This document shows positions 8,128-17,567 of a DNA stretch of 64,000 nucleotides, piece after piece. The notes beneath the pieces were generated by a model, which was not told the origin of the DNA, ran no database searches, and worked only from the letters and a program-made list of their open reading frames with translations. How positions within the stretch are numbered: the stretch's first letter is position 1; each line of letters begins with the position of its first letter. This stretch comes from Lewinellaceae bacterium (GTDB taxonomy: Bacteria; Bacteroidota; Bacteroidia; Chitinophagales; Saprospiraceae): NCBI GenBank assembly GCA_016710765.1, contig JADJUJ010000003.1:248001-312000 (forward strand), read 5' to 3'. The translations under genes were made by a program, and so were the position numbers.

Positions 8128-11097
8128 ATGTCCAAAACTTTAACATTAAAGCATTTGGTATTCGCGGTATTGGTGGCTTTAGGCTTCCAAACAGCAAATG
8201 CTCAAGCTTTCTGGACGGAAACTTTCTCCGACCAAGCTTCTTCCACCACAAACTGGGTTAACGGCGGTACCAACGGTGGCGCCGAAGTTTGGACCTGGAC
8301 CAACGATCCATTGGCTGGATTTATGAATGCAGCCATCCCCGGACTGGGTTCACCAACCGCCGATTCCGGCAACTTTTATTTTAACTCCGACGCGAACGGA
8401 GAGTTCGACCACGATGTTACGCTGACCGGCGTTGGCAATCCTGCCGATTGTTCGGGCAAATCGAACGTTCACCTGCGTTTCTACACCCAGTACATCCACT
8501 ACACCGCAGGCTCGATAGCCCAGGTGGGTATGAGTACCGATGGTATCAACTTTACCTACACGACCATCCTTGCAGCCTTGCCTGCCGACGCAATTTACGA
8601 CGACTGGGTGGATGTAGACCTACCCGGCGCTGATGGCCAGGCACAAGTTTGGATCCAGTTCCGCTGGATTGGCAACTACGAATACCACTGGAAAGTAGAC
8701 GACCTGGAACTGTATGAGTTTGTGGCTCCTACCAACCAGGTTACGTTCAGTGTCGACATGTCGACCCAAACGGTTGATCCTTCCGGCGTATTTATCTCCG
8801 GTACCTTCAACAACTGGACCAATGAGGCCATGACCGATGCCGGCAACGGCATTTACACCAGCACTCAAACCCTGACGCAGGGTGAGCAGGCTGAGTATCA
8901 TTACAAGAACGGTGCTACTGCCGAAACAGGAAACGCCGAATGTGGTGTTTCTGATGGTATGGGCGGCTACTACCGCACCTACACCCCTAGCGGCGACATC
9001 TCGTTGCCAGTGGTTTGTTTCAATTCATGCGGAGGTTGCGTGGTTCCATGCGACCAAAATCCGAATGCTATCATTTGCGACAACATCGACTCCTATTCAA
9101 CCGCGCTGAAACTCGGCCCACAGGCTACCTGGTGGACAACCTGGAGTGGTACCGAAGGAACCACAGAGGATGGTATTGTTACCACGGAGCAGGCCAATAC
9201 GGCGCCTAACTCAGTTAAAGTAGTGAGCACCGCAGCCGCAGGTGGCCCACAAGACGTAGTACTCAACCTGGGCAACAAAACCTCGGGTCGCTACGAACTG
9301 AAGTGGAACCTCTATGTTCCTGCTGCCAAGAATGCCTACTACAATATCCAGAACGTGGTGCCCATCGGCGCTGGTTCCTGGAACCTCGACGTGTTCTTCA
9401 GCAACAACAACATGGGTAATATCCAGATTGGCGCTGGCGCCAGCCTGGCTGAGTTTAGCTACCCAAGTGACAGCTGGTTTGAAGTTAAGCACATCATTGA
9501 TCTGGACAACAACCTGTTGACCCTTTACATCAATGGTGTTTTTGTGAAAAAGATGGCTTATCCGAACAACCTCGGTGGCATCGACTTCTACGGCACCAAC
9601 AACGTGAGCACCTTCTACATTGATGACGTATCCTATGTTACGCTGTCTCCAATTGTATACAATGCCAACTTGTGTGATGCTGCACTGGACCTTTCTACCC
9701 TGTTCGGTCAGGCTCCTGGTGTAGCCCAGAACTCTGGTATCCAGGACAATACCAATGCAACCGTATCTCCTTCCGATCCAGCAATCGACTGCTGGGGTGA
9801 GAATCCAGGAACGGATATTCTTGACAATACCATGTGGTACACCTTCACCGGCGACGGCAACCGCTACCACATCGAAACCAATGATTGCAACGGTACGGTA
9901 ACCAACTACATTGGTAGCCAGCAGATGGACACGGGTGACACGCAAATGGCTGTCTTTGAAGGCGACAATTGCAGCGACCTCACCTTGGTGGAATGCAATG
10001 ATGACCTTTACACTACGGGTACGCCCGACTGGCGTGCAGGTTTGGATATTGAGACCACGAACGGTACTACCTATTATATCCTGATCGACGGTTTCAATAC
10101 CGGTGTAGCAGCCACTGGCGAATACTGTGTTTCTGTTACCCAGTCGCCAAGCATCGATTGTGCCGATGGCGCAGTTGGTACCTTTACCCTGGACAACAAC
10201 GGTTTTATTTGCTTCGGTGGCAACCTGAACACGGTTATGATGCCAGATGCGGCTTCCTTTATTATGCCGAACCTGGGCCCTGTTTACGGTATGTTGTGGT
10301 GTATCACTACGGATCCTGTTCCAGCCAACGCATGGCCAGGAACCATCCCGGGTATCGCCAGTACAGCCTTTAGCCCAACGGTAACGATTGTTAACCTGCC
10401 CAACGATGGCACCGGCTTTGCTCCTGGTCAGTACTACCTGACACCTGTTGTGGTTGCAGGTGGTGCCCTGATCGATCCGGCTGGTTTGGCGCGTATTTTC
10501 AACGTAGATCCTTCCGGCGGTTGCTACTTCGTAGGGGCTTCCCAGGCTGTTACGCTGTTGCCACAGATCAATGACCTGGCTGCTTTGGGCCAAACCACCA
10601 ACGAGGTTGTGCCTCCTGGTAACAACGGCGCCATCAGCCTCGCTGTTGAGGGTGGTATTGCTGAAGTATTGGGCGACCCATCGCTGTATGGCTTTGAATG
10701 GAGCAATGGTGCTTTCACGCAGAATCTGACCGGTTTGACCGCCGGAACATACACCGTTACGATCTCTGATCCAACCGGTTGTGTTTCTCCGTTCACCGCT
10801 TCCTTCACGGTTGGTCTGACCACCGGAACAAAAGATCCAGCGGCTGTACAGTCCCTGACCGTAACGCCAAACCCAACCAGCAGTGACGCTGTGGTGCGTT
10901 TGCAGCTCGACAACGCTATGGATGTTCGCATCGACGTAGTGAACACTCTGGGCCAAACGGTTCAATCGTTTAACGCAGGCAACGTGAAATCACTCAACCA
11001 GCCTTTGAACCTGTCTAACTTTGCCGAAGGTGCATACTTTATGCGCGTAACGGTAGGTGCAGAAACTGCAGTGCGCCGCATTGTGGTTCAACGCTAA
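8128..11097 (+). CDS. Large secreted T9SS cargo with carbohydrate-module-like and SprB-like domains
   Basis: A 989-residue exported protein. A signal peptide (residues 1-26, ending TANAQ) is followed by a jelly-roll-like region with a PLP-like CxxC-poor sequence, then about residues 208-290 an E-set/glycogen-binding-like module (VFISGTFNNWTNEAM, YEYHYKNG type). Residues about 320-510 resemble a LamG/concanavalin fold, and about 520-670 another beta domain with DTQMAVFEGDNC-like strands. Near residues 850-890 there is one SprB-like repeat (YGFEWSNGAF... AGTYTVTISDPTGC). The end (about 910-989) is a type A T9SS sorting domain: LTVTPNP, VVNTLGQTV, GAYFMRV. The mature protein is inferred to be exported across the outer membrane and anchored or released. 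Substrate is unknown. A strong terminator follows. Confidence 0.88.
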   Translation: MSKTLTLKHLVFAVLVALGFQTANAQAFWTETFSDQASSTTNWVNGGTNGGAEVWTWTNDPLAGFMNAAIPGLGSPTADSGNFYFNSDANGEFDHDVTLTGVGNPADCSGKSNVHLRFYTQYIHYTAGSIAQVGMSTDGINFTYTTILAALPADAIYDDWVDVDLPGADGQAQVWIQFRWIGNYEYHWKVDDLELYEFVAPTNQVTFSVDMSTQTVDPSGVFISGTFNNWTNEAMTDAGNGIYTSTQTLTQGEQAEYHYKNGATAETGNAECGVSDGMGGYYRTYTPSGDISLPVVCFNSCGGCVVPCDQNPNAIICDNIDSYSTALKLGPQATWWTTWSGTEGTTEDGIVTTEQANTAPNSVKVVSTAAAGGPQDVVLNLGNKTSGRYELKWNLYVPAAKNAYYNIQNVVPIGAGSWNLDVFFSNNNMGNIQIGAGASLAEFSYPSDSWFEVKHIIDLDNNLLTLYINGVFVKKMAYPNNLGGIDFYGTNNVSTFYIDDVSYVTLSPIVYNANLCDAALDLSTLFGQAPGVAQNSGIQDNTNATVSPSDPAIDCWGENPGTDILDNTMWYTFTGDGNRYHIETNDCNGTVTNYIGSQQMDTGDTQMAVFEGDNCSDLTLVECNDDLYTTGTPDWRAGLDIETTNGTTYYILIDGFNTGVAATGEYCVSVTQSPSIDCADGAVGTFTLDNNGFICFGGNLNTVMMPDAASFIMPNLGPVYGMLWCITTDPVPANAWPGTIPGIASTAFSPTVTIVNLPNDGTGFAPGQYYLTPVVVAGGALIDPAGLARIFNVDPSGGCYFVGASQAVTLLPQINDLAALGQTTNEVVPPGNNGAISLAVEGGIAEVLGDPSLYGFEWSNGAFTQNLTGLTAGTYTVTISDPTGCVSPFTASFTVGLTTGTKDPAAVQSLTVTPNPTSSDAVVRLQLDNAMDVRIDVVNTLGQTVQSFNAGNVKSLNQPLNLSNFAEGAYFMRVTVGAETAVRRIVVQR

Positions 11098-11127
11098 TTG
11101 CATTTCACCCCGGTGAAATAAATAGTC

Positions 11128-11165
11128 AGCGCCCTCTCCCGGCTTCGGGGGAGGGCGCTTTTTTT
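11128..11165 (+). terminator. Rho-independent terminator after the T9SS cargo gene
   Basis: AGCGCCCTCTCCC pairs with GGGGGAGGGCGCT around a short GGCTTC loop (one G-T pair) and is followed by seven T residues. It lies 30 bases after the stop at 11097. Confidence 0.85.
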
Positions 11166-11325
11166 AGGTTGCGCGTTTGGCATGCTGTTGCAAACCGGGC
11201 ATGGTAATTTTATATAAAAAACATTTACCCCAAAGTGTGTGAAATAAAATGCCAAACCTGTCCGCTTTTTCTGAAATTTGTGCAAGTTCTTAGTTTCTTC
11301 GCCTCAACAAATTCACCTTTGTACG

Positions 11326-12255
11326 ATGTTTGAACTTTCGCAAACCAGCTTTGGTCGCTTTCGCCGCTATACTGTGCACAATCCGGCCAGCGGCATGGGC
11401 TTTTCAGTGGTTCCGGAGGCGGGCGCCAATCTATTGGAACTGCTTTTTGAGGGACAAAACGTGCTCGACGGCCACAAAAACCCCGAAGAACTGGAAGCAG
11501 GCAAATGGGGTAAAAGCGCGGTATTGTTTCCTTTTCCCAACCGCATGCGCGACGGTAAATATATCTGGGAGGGAAAAACTTACGAATTCCCGTTGAACAA
11601 TGCGGCCACCCAAAATGCCATCCACGGCTTTGCCCGTCATGAGGCGTTTCAGGTGACGCACATAGAATTGGGCACCGAGTTTGCGGAACTCAGTTGCAAA
11701 TTGGACTATCCGGGGCACCATGCCTTTTACCCTTTCCCCTGCAGCCTGGAAATTACGTTCAACATTACCAACCGCAGCGAATTCAACCTGACGTTTTTCC
11801 TGCGCAACAAGCATACCGGCCCCATTCCGGCCGGCTTTGGCTGGCATCCTTATTTTCACCTGACGGAGCAGGCCGACAACCACCGCCTGCAACTCCCTTT
11901 CAGTGCGCAAGTCGATATTGATGAGCGGATGTTGCCCACCGGCACGCAAACACCCTACAGCGTTTTTGAGGGTGAAAAACAGCTTGGCGACACGGAACTC
12001 GACAATTGTTTCAAAGTAACGGGCGAGCATCATTTGTATCATGTGAGTCTTTTTCACGGCAAAAAACAACTATCGCTAACGGCAGCCACCAATCTTTTTC
12101 CGTATTTTCAGGTTTTTACCCCGCCGCATCGCCAATCCGTGGCATTGGAACCCATGTCCTGCAACGTTGACGCGTTTAACAACGGCGATGGCCTGTTGCG
12201 TATTCCGGCTGGTGGCGACTGGCTGGGAGCTTTCCGGCTGGAGTACTCGGCCTGA
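11326..12255 (+). CDS. Aldose 1-epimerase family protein
   Basis: A 309-residue cytosolic beta-sandwich enzyme of the galactose mutarotase (GalM/YeaD-like) superfamily, which interconverts alpha and beta anomers of sugars. Typical motifs are present: FPFPNRMRDGKY (substrate arginine region), AIHGFARHE with the catalytic-type histidine, FGWHPYF with the second histidine, and VALEPMSCNVDAF near the C-terminus with the catalytic-type glutamate. The start is the ATG at 11326 (MFELSQ); an upstream GTG/ATG would add non-conserved residues. It stands 38 bases before the APC permease in the same direction. A sugar substrate cannot be named from sequence; the family is secure. Confidence 0.88.
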   Translation: MFELSQTSFGRFRRYTVHNPASGMGFSVVPEAGANLLELLFEGQNVLDGHKNPEELEAGKWGKSAVLFPFPNRMRDGKYIWEGKTYEFPLNNAATQNAIHGFARHEAFQVTHIELGTEFAELSCKLDYPGHHAFYPFPCSLEITFNITNRSEFNLTFFLRNKHTGPIPAGFGWHPYFHLTEQADNHRLQLPFSAQVDIDERMLPTGTQTPYSVFEGEKQLGDTELDNCFKVTGEHHLYHVSLFHGKKQLSLTAATNLFPYFQVFTPPHRQSVALEPMSCNVDAFNNGDGLLRIPAGGDWLGAFRLEYSA

Positions 12256-12293
12256 GTCCTGCATCTTGAATATTTGACCTACAACTACTACCC

Positions 12294-13626
12294 ATGTCGG
12301 CAGAACTTAAAAGAACACTTACCCTTTACGGCCTCATCATGGTTGCTGTGGGCAGCACCATTGGCAGTGGCATTTTCCGCACACCGGGCAGCATTGTAGC
12401 CCAGGTACATCTTCCGGAATATGCCATTGGCCTTTGGATATTGGGCGGCTTACACTGCCGGGGCCCTTACATTTGCTGAAATGGGAAGCATGTTCCCGGG
12501 TGCCGGCGGCTTGTACGTGTACCTTCGCGAGGCTTATGGTGAAACGGTGGGGTTTCTGTACGGTTGGTTTATCTTGTTCATCAGCACCTCGGGGAGTATC
12601 GCCGCGCTGGCGGTGGTGTGTTCGGAGCACTTACTGGTGCTGTTTGGCGGCGGTAAGGACCCCGGTACGGTCACCATGCTGGCAGCGGGCATCACCATTT
12701 TTCTAACCGTTGTGAATTTATTTGGGGTGAAAATAGGCGAGTGGATTGCCAATTTGTTTACCGGCGCCAAGTTGCTCGGGCTGTTGCTTATTATTGGCGC
12801 AGGAGTGTTTTTTGCCAGCAAAACGGTGTCGGTTGAAAACGCCGCTACCAATTTTGCCAGCACCGAGCCCGTCAGCATGTGGAGCGCTTTTGCAGTGGCG
12901 TTTGTGGGCGTACTGTGGTCGTATGGAGGCTGGCAACACGCATCCTACATGGCAGGGGAGGCGGTAAATCCACAAAAAACCGTGCCGCGCGCCATGATGA
13001 TCGGCGCGGCAATTGTCACCCTGGTGTATGTGCTGGCCAATGTGGCCTACCTGCGCATGTTGCCGGTGGAGCATATGGCACAGTCGAAAACCATTGCCGC
13101 CGATGCTATGGGCGCCCTGGTGCCCTGGGGAGCGCCCTTGATGGCCTTTCTCATCGCCGTGTCTACTTTTGGCACTACCGGCATTTATTGCATGACGGCT
13201 CCGCGCATTTATTATGCCATGGCCAAGGATGGTATTTTCTTTCCGCAACTGGCCAAGGTGCATCCGAAATGGAAGACACCAGTGAATGCCATACTTATCC
13301 AGAGCGGGTGGTCGCTGGCTTTGCTGTTGTTTTGGGGAACCTTCGAAGATTTGATTGAATACGTTACGTTTATGGACTGGATTGGCCTTGGGCTGGTAGC
13401 CAGTACCATTTTTGTGTTTCGGAAGCGCCAGCCGAATGCCGAGCGCGGCTATCGTACTACAGCCTTCCCTTTGCCACCCCTCTTTTTTCTGGCCGTAGTC
13501 ATTTGGTTTGTGTCCTTTACGTTGGTTGAAAACCCCGTAAAAGCAGCAGCAGGCCTGGGTGTGGTTGGCGTGGGCTGGCTTGCCTATATTTTATTTTTCA
13601 AAAAAAATAACCAACAAAAACCATGA
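12294..13626 (+). CDS. APC-family amino acid permease, frameshifted in this sequence
   Basis: An amino acid/polyamine permease (APC superfamily, AA_permease_2), 444 residues if repaired, with 12 predicted helices. Helix 1 carries the conserved GSTIGSGIF (residues ~20-28). The frame breaks near 12447-12451: the first 52 codons read in one frame, the rest in another. Adding one G and one T there gives WILGGLYTAGALTFAEM, which matches the family consensus exactly, so two one-base deletions are inferred. The following frame runs cleanly to the stop at 13626. Its stop overlaps the start of the GNAT-nitrilase gene (ATGA), indicating translational coupling and a shared substrate or pathway. Whether the break is real or a sequencing error is unresolved. 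Confidence 0.85.
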
Positions 13627-15188
13627 CTGTAAACGTAGAACAACTGCGTATCGAAGATTATAAACAACTGCTAAACGCCATGAAAAGTGCCTATGCCAAC
13701 TGGCAGGGCAGTTTCTGGAGTTTGGAGGCTATTTCACGTTTGATTGACAAGTTCCCCGAAGGGCAGTTGGTCGTGAAGGTGGATGGAAAAGTGGTGGGTA
13801 GCGCCCTATCGATCATTGTCAACTATAAAGATTTTGGCGACAACCATACCTACGCCCAGATTACGGGTAACTATTCCTTTGATACCCACGATAAGAAAGG
13901 CAATGTGTTGTATGGCATAGAGGTATTTATTGACCCGGAATACCGCGGGCTCCGCTTGGGCCGCAGGCTGTACGATGCACGGAAAGAGCTCTGCGAGCAC
14001 CGGAACCTGGAAGCCATTGTATTTGGTGGCAGATTGCCGAATTACCACCAGTATTCGGATAAGATGAAGCCGAAAGACTACATCGAAAAGGTGCGCAAAA
14101 AAGAAATTTTTGATCCGGTACTGACTTTTCAGCTGGCCAACGATTTCCACGTGAAGAAACTGCTCCGCAATTACATGCCGGAGGACAAGGAGTCGAAGGA
14201 GCACGCTACATTGCTGCAATGGGACAATGTATACTACGAGGCGCCCAGCGTACACAATGTTTTTCAAAAAGAAGTAATCCGGTTGGGGCTCCTGCAATGG
14301 CAGATGCGGCCCTATCCCAGCCTGCAGGACCTGTTCGTGCAACTGGAGTATTTTGTTACCACTGTTTCAGCCTACAAAGCGGACTTCTTGCTGCTTCCCG
14401 AGTTTTTTAATGCACCACTGCTTGCCGATTACAATCACCTGCACGAGGCGCAGGCCATCCGAAAGGTGGCAGAATTTACCCCCGAATTGAGAGATCGCTT
14501 TCATGAGCTGGCCATCCGATACAACATCAACATCATTACCGGAAGCATGCCTGAACTCGATGGGAATGATTTACACAATGCCGGCTACCTCTGTCACCGT
14601 AACGGTAAGATTGACCGCTATGAAAAAATACACGTCACACCCGACGAGACCAAATACTGGGGTATGACCGGCGGCGATGGCGTAAAGGTGTTTGAGACCG
14701 ATTCGGGAAACATAGGTATCCTGATTTGTTACGATTCCGAATTTCCGGAACTGGGGCGTATTCTGGCCGAGCAGGGTATGGAAATCCTTTTTGTTCCTTT
14801 TCTTACCGATACCCAGAATGCCTATTTCCGTGTGCGGCATTGCGCGCAGGCGCGGGCCATCGAGAACGAATGCTATGTTGCCATCAGCGGCAGCACGGGC
14901 AACCTGCCAAAGATTAAGAACATGGACATTCAGTATGCCCAATCGGCTGTATTGACCCCCTGCGATTACGCCTTTCCTACCAATGGCATTCGATCAGAAG
15001 CCACGCCCAATACGGAAATGGTGCTGATTGCCGATGTAGATTTGAGTTTGCTCAAAGAATTACACCATCAGGGTAGTGTGAAAAACTTGAAAGACCGGCG
15101 CCACGATCTGTACGAAGTAAGGGTGAAGGGGCCCAACGAATCACCAAGAGGCATTCAAACTAATGGGTTGAACCTGAATGCCGGATAG
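13623..15188 (+). CDS. GNAT acetyltransferase fused to a nitrilase-superfamily amidase
   Basis: A 521-residue bifunctional cytosolic protein. Residues about 1-185 are a GNAT fold: YGIEVFIDPEYRG then RLGRRLYDAR (residues ~97-120) give the acetyl-CoA pyrophosphate loop. Residues about 215-510 are a carbon-nitrogen hydrolase with the full catalytic triad: E260 in LLLPEFF, K335 in YEKIHVTP, and C369 in ILICYDSEFPE. Such fusions are known in Bacteroidota and other bacteria; the substrate is not established. The gene starts by ATGA overlap with the upstream amino acid permease, so an imported amino compound that is acylated or whose amide is hydrolysed is a reasonable inference. Confidence 0.92.
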   Translation: MTVNVEQLRIEDYKQLLNAMKSAYANWQGSFWSLEAISRLIDKFPEGQLVVKVDGKVVGSALSIIVNYKDFGDNHTYAQITGNYSFDTHDKKGNVLYGIEVFIDPEYRGLRLGRRLYDARKELCEHRNLEAIVFGGRLPNYHQYSDKMKPKDYIEKVRKKEIFDPVLTFQLANDFHVKKLLRNYMPEDKESKEHATLLQWDNVYYEAPSVHNVFQKEVIRLGLLQWQMRPYPSLQDLFVQLEYFVTTVSAYKADFLLLPEFFNAPLLADYNHLHEAQAIRKVAEFTPELRDRFHELAIRYNINIITGSMPELDGNDLHNAGYLCHRNGKIDRYEKIHVTPDETKYWGMTGGDGVKVFETDSGNIGILICYDSEFPELGRILAEQGMEILFVPFLTDTQNAYFRVRHCAQARAIENECYVAISGSTGNLPKIKNMDIQYAQSAVLTPCDYAFPTNGIRSEATPNTEMVLIADVDLSLLKELHHQGSVKNLKDRRHDLYEVRVKGPNESPRGIQTNGLNLNAG

Positions 15189-15246
15189 CGCAGGAGGCTT
15201 TTAGCCTTGGGGTATTGGTCTTTGGCCTCGATCTCGATTTAAAATA

Positions 15247-15351
15247 CTGTACCAGATTAAATACTGGAAAAATTAGAGTTAAATGCGGCACATCCTGATT
15301 TTAAAAGGGCTCAGTATTTAATGCTAGTTTTTCCAGTATTTGATCTGACAG
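15247..15351. repeat. Intergenic inverted repeat, ~28-bp arms
   Basis: Left arm (15247-15274) starts CTGTACCAGATTAAATACTG; right arm (15324-15351) is its near reverse complement, ending CAGTATTTGATCTGACAG. A 49-base AT-rich loop separates them. It lies between the convergent stops at 15188 and 15376, so it may end transcription in both directions, but it lacks a tight loop and a T-run and is longer than a simple terminator. Confidence 0.6.
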
Positions 15352-15375
15352 GTTGCTTAGCATTCCGGCCCCAAC

Positions 15376-15660
15376 TCATTGCAATTTGAGCAAAGATCTG
15401 AACAGCAGGATGTTAAAGGCCAGGAAGGCTACAAAAATAAACCCGTTGATGAATGGTCCCAACCAGGCCCAAAGGGTTCGCTGTTGCTTGGCGCCTTTGA
15501 GCCCGAAATAGAACCCTATGCCGCAGAGTATAAGTGTGGCACCAAAGAAGAGGCCTGCAACCCAAAGTTGCTCGCCCATGAAACCGGGTGACTTGGCGTA
15601 CAAGCCCATGGCCAGACAAGCCAGTACAGCAAACCACAGACTCCGATTTGAATATTCCAT
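15376..15660 (-). CDS. Small membrane protein of unknown function
   Basis: A 94-residue protein with three hydrophobic segments (about residues 8-22, 32-53 and 68-88). I recognise no family. It is the last gene of a minus-strand operon: its ATG overlaps the MFS stop by one base (TAATG), which is good evidence for translation despite its size. It may be a general membrane accessory; nothing specific can be said. Confidence 0.65.
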   Translation of the reverse strand: MEYSNRSLWFAVLACLAMGLYAKSPGFMGEQLWVAGLFFGATLILCGIGFYFGLKGAKQQRTLWAWLGPFINGFIFVAFLAFNILLFRSLLKLQ

Positions 15661-16859
15661 TATAATGTTGTTTTAGCGGAACGCCGCCACCACAGCAGGT
15701 ACAGCACGGCGGCAAAACTTGTTGCTGCTGCAAAATAAAAAATTGCCGGCATACGGTAGATTAAATCTGCGTAATACCAGCCGGCGATAGCAGCGCCGCC
15801 ACCAATGGCAATTTCCAGCGCGATGTACATGGTGGCCAGGGCCCTTCCACGGCGCATTGGGTCGCCCAGATCAACCGTCCAGGCATTGATGGCCGGGGAG
15901 AAAATGCCATTGCCCAGGCCGAACAGGATGGAACCCAGGTAAAGCCCCTTCCAGGTAGTAATGTGTGCAAAAACCAGCATGGCAATACCGATAAGGATGG
16001 CCGAGATGATGAGGACTGGTACCCTTCCAATCCGGTCGGAGGTTTTGCCGGCGAAAAATCGGGTGGAAACACTGGCCAGGGTAAACAGCGTGAAAAAGGT
16101 TCCCCGGTTGCCGATGTGCAGGGAATCGCTCAGGTCGGGCACCAGCGTCAGTATAACCCCATAGCTGATGTAGCAACCCAACATCACGATTCCTGCAGGC
16201 AGTGCCCTGGGGTCCCAAATGTCGCCCCGGCCTACTTTAAGCAAGCGCCAATGGAAGCGCTGTTTGTTTTGCAGGGTCTCTGGCAGGTTGTAGATGATGA
16301 TTACCGAGAACAAGGCCATGACCGCAGAGGCATAAAACATGGCGTTGATGGAAACTGTTTTAGCCAGCCAGCTGCCCAGCGGTGGCGATGCAGAAGCGCC
16401 CAGACTAAGGCAAATGCCCAAAATGCCCATGGCCTCCCCGCGCCGGTAAAGTGGCGCTATATCAGCAACATAGGCCGACGTGCCGGTTGGTTTAAACCCG
16501 GTAGAAAAACCGTGAAAAAAGCGCAGCGCCAGAAAACCTGCAACGAAATACAATTGCGGATATAGCAGGCTACAGAAAACGCAAACAAGCGCACCCACGT
16601 ACATCACGGGCAAGCGCCCAATCGTGTCGGCTAATTTGCCACTAAAAGGGCGTGATATTCCCGCAGTGATTGTAAAAAGCGCGATGATGAGTCCTTCGTA
16701 TTGTGCCCCTCCCATGGAGGCGAGGTAAGAGGGCAACTCGGGCAGCATCATGTTGAAACTGCCAGCAAATAATGCATGCGATAGACACAGCAACAAAAAG
16801 GGCGTCGTATACAGGGGTGTCTCAGCCGCTGGGGCATCGAGGGAAATCTCCTCGGTCAT
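15660..16859 (-). CDS. Major facilitator superfamily transporter
   Basis: A 399-residue protein with 12 hydrophobic helices. Between helices 2 and 3 it has GKLADTIGRLPVM and between helices 8 and 9 GKTSDRIGRVPVL, the repeated MFS signature G-x-x-x-D-R-x-G-R. The length is normal for drug or metabolite efflux members. The substrate cannot be deduced. It is coupled to uridine kinase upstream (four-base ATGA overlap) and to the small membrane protein downstream (one-base overlap), forming an operon udk-MFS-small protein. The nucleoside-salvage neighbour makes nucleoside export or import possible, but this is only inference. Confidence 0.88.
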   Translation of the reverse strand: MTEEISLDAPAAETPLYTTPFLLLCLSHALFAGSFNMMLPELPSYLASMGGAQYEGLIIALFTITAGISRPFSGKLADTIGRLPVMYVGALVCVFCSLLYPQLYFVAGFLALRFFHGFSTGFKPTGTSAYVADIAPLYRRGEAMGILGICLSLGASASPPLGSWLAKTVSINAMFYASAVMALFSVIIIYNLPETLQNKQRFHWRLLKVGRGDIWDPRALPAGIVMLGCYISYGVILTLVPDLSDSLHIGNRGTFFTLFTLASVSTRFFAGKTSDRIGRVPVLIISAILIGIAMLVFAHITTWKGLYLGSILFGLGNGIFSPAINAWTVDLGDPMRRGRALATMYIALEIAIGGGAAIAGWYYADLIYRMPAIFYFAAATSFAAVLYLLWWRRSAKTTL

Positions 16860-17485
16860 GTAGGGTCCTTTTCTAATAATTGGTGGGCAATAAAGCCCTG
16901 GATAACCCCCAGCCCCCGCTCAAAGTCATGGTTGTTGTTCACCACAATGTCGGATTCCTCCCGGTAAGGCATGATGAAACGCTCGTAAGCGGGCAGTACA
17001 TGGTGCTGGTAGCGGTACAGCACATCTTCGATGGGGTAATTCCGCTCCACCTGGTCGCGCATGATGCGGCGGATCACCTTCAGGTTGTCCTTGGCATTTA
17101 TGAACACCTTCAGGTCGAACTGTGACGCTATTTTTTTATAGTGAAAAATAAAAAGCCCCTCAACAATCAGCACAGGAGCGGGGTGGTACGTGTGTGTTTT
17201 GGGCTTTGCATCCGCATTGTTAAATGTATATTCTTCCCGGGTTACCACCTTGCCTTGCTGGATCATCTGCAAGTCTTTGCGCAGCGCCTTCTTATCGATA
17301 GAGCGCGGCAGATCAAAATTGATCACGCCCTCGGTATCCTTCTTTTGCATATCCCTGGGCAAATAGTAATCATCCTGTGAAATAATGCACAGTTGTTGCT
17401 CCGTAAATTGTTTCCGAAGCCGTCGGATAAAACTGGTTTTACCACTTCCGCTGCCTCCGCAAATACCGATGATGTAAGGGCTCAT
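16856..17485 (-). CDS. udk: Uridine kinase
   Basis: A 209-residue cytosolic enzyme that phosphorylates uridine or cytidine to the monophosphate in pyrimidine salvage. The Walker A P-loop is GGSGSGKTS at residues 10-18; QDDYYLPRDM (around 42-51) has the base-catalytic aspartate region, NFDLPRSID (~60-68) is the nucleoside-binding segment, and VLIVEGLFIF (~107-116) and RDQVERNYPIEDV (~145-157) are family signatures. Length matches bacterial Udk. It heads an operon with an MFS transporter (ATGA overlap). Confidence 0.93.
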   Translation of the reverse strand: MSPYIIGICGGSGSGKTSFIRRLRKQFTEQQLCIISQDDYYLPRDMQKKDTEGVINFDLPRSIDKKALRKDLQMIQQGKVVTREEYTFNNADAKPKTHTYHPAPVLIVEGLFIFHYKKIASQFDLKVFINAKDNLKVIRRIMRDQVERNYPIEDVLYRYQHHVLPAYERFIMPYREESDIVVNNNHDFERGLGVIQGFIAHQLLEKDPT

Positions 17486-17567
17486 AATTGGGTTTTGGCT
17501 GTTTGACTGTTGGGTAGTTAGGATGAATTGGTAAACCTGGTTTCCTATTAAACCCCAAACAGCCTTT

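Noticed and set aside
9211..10965. A 584-codon open frame on the minus strand inside the large T9SS cargo gene
   Set aside because: It lies wholly antisense to a gene with signal peptide and sorting domain and has no recognisable domain; a codon-bias shadow.
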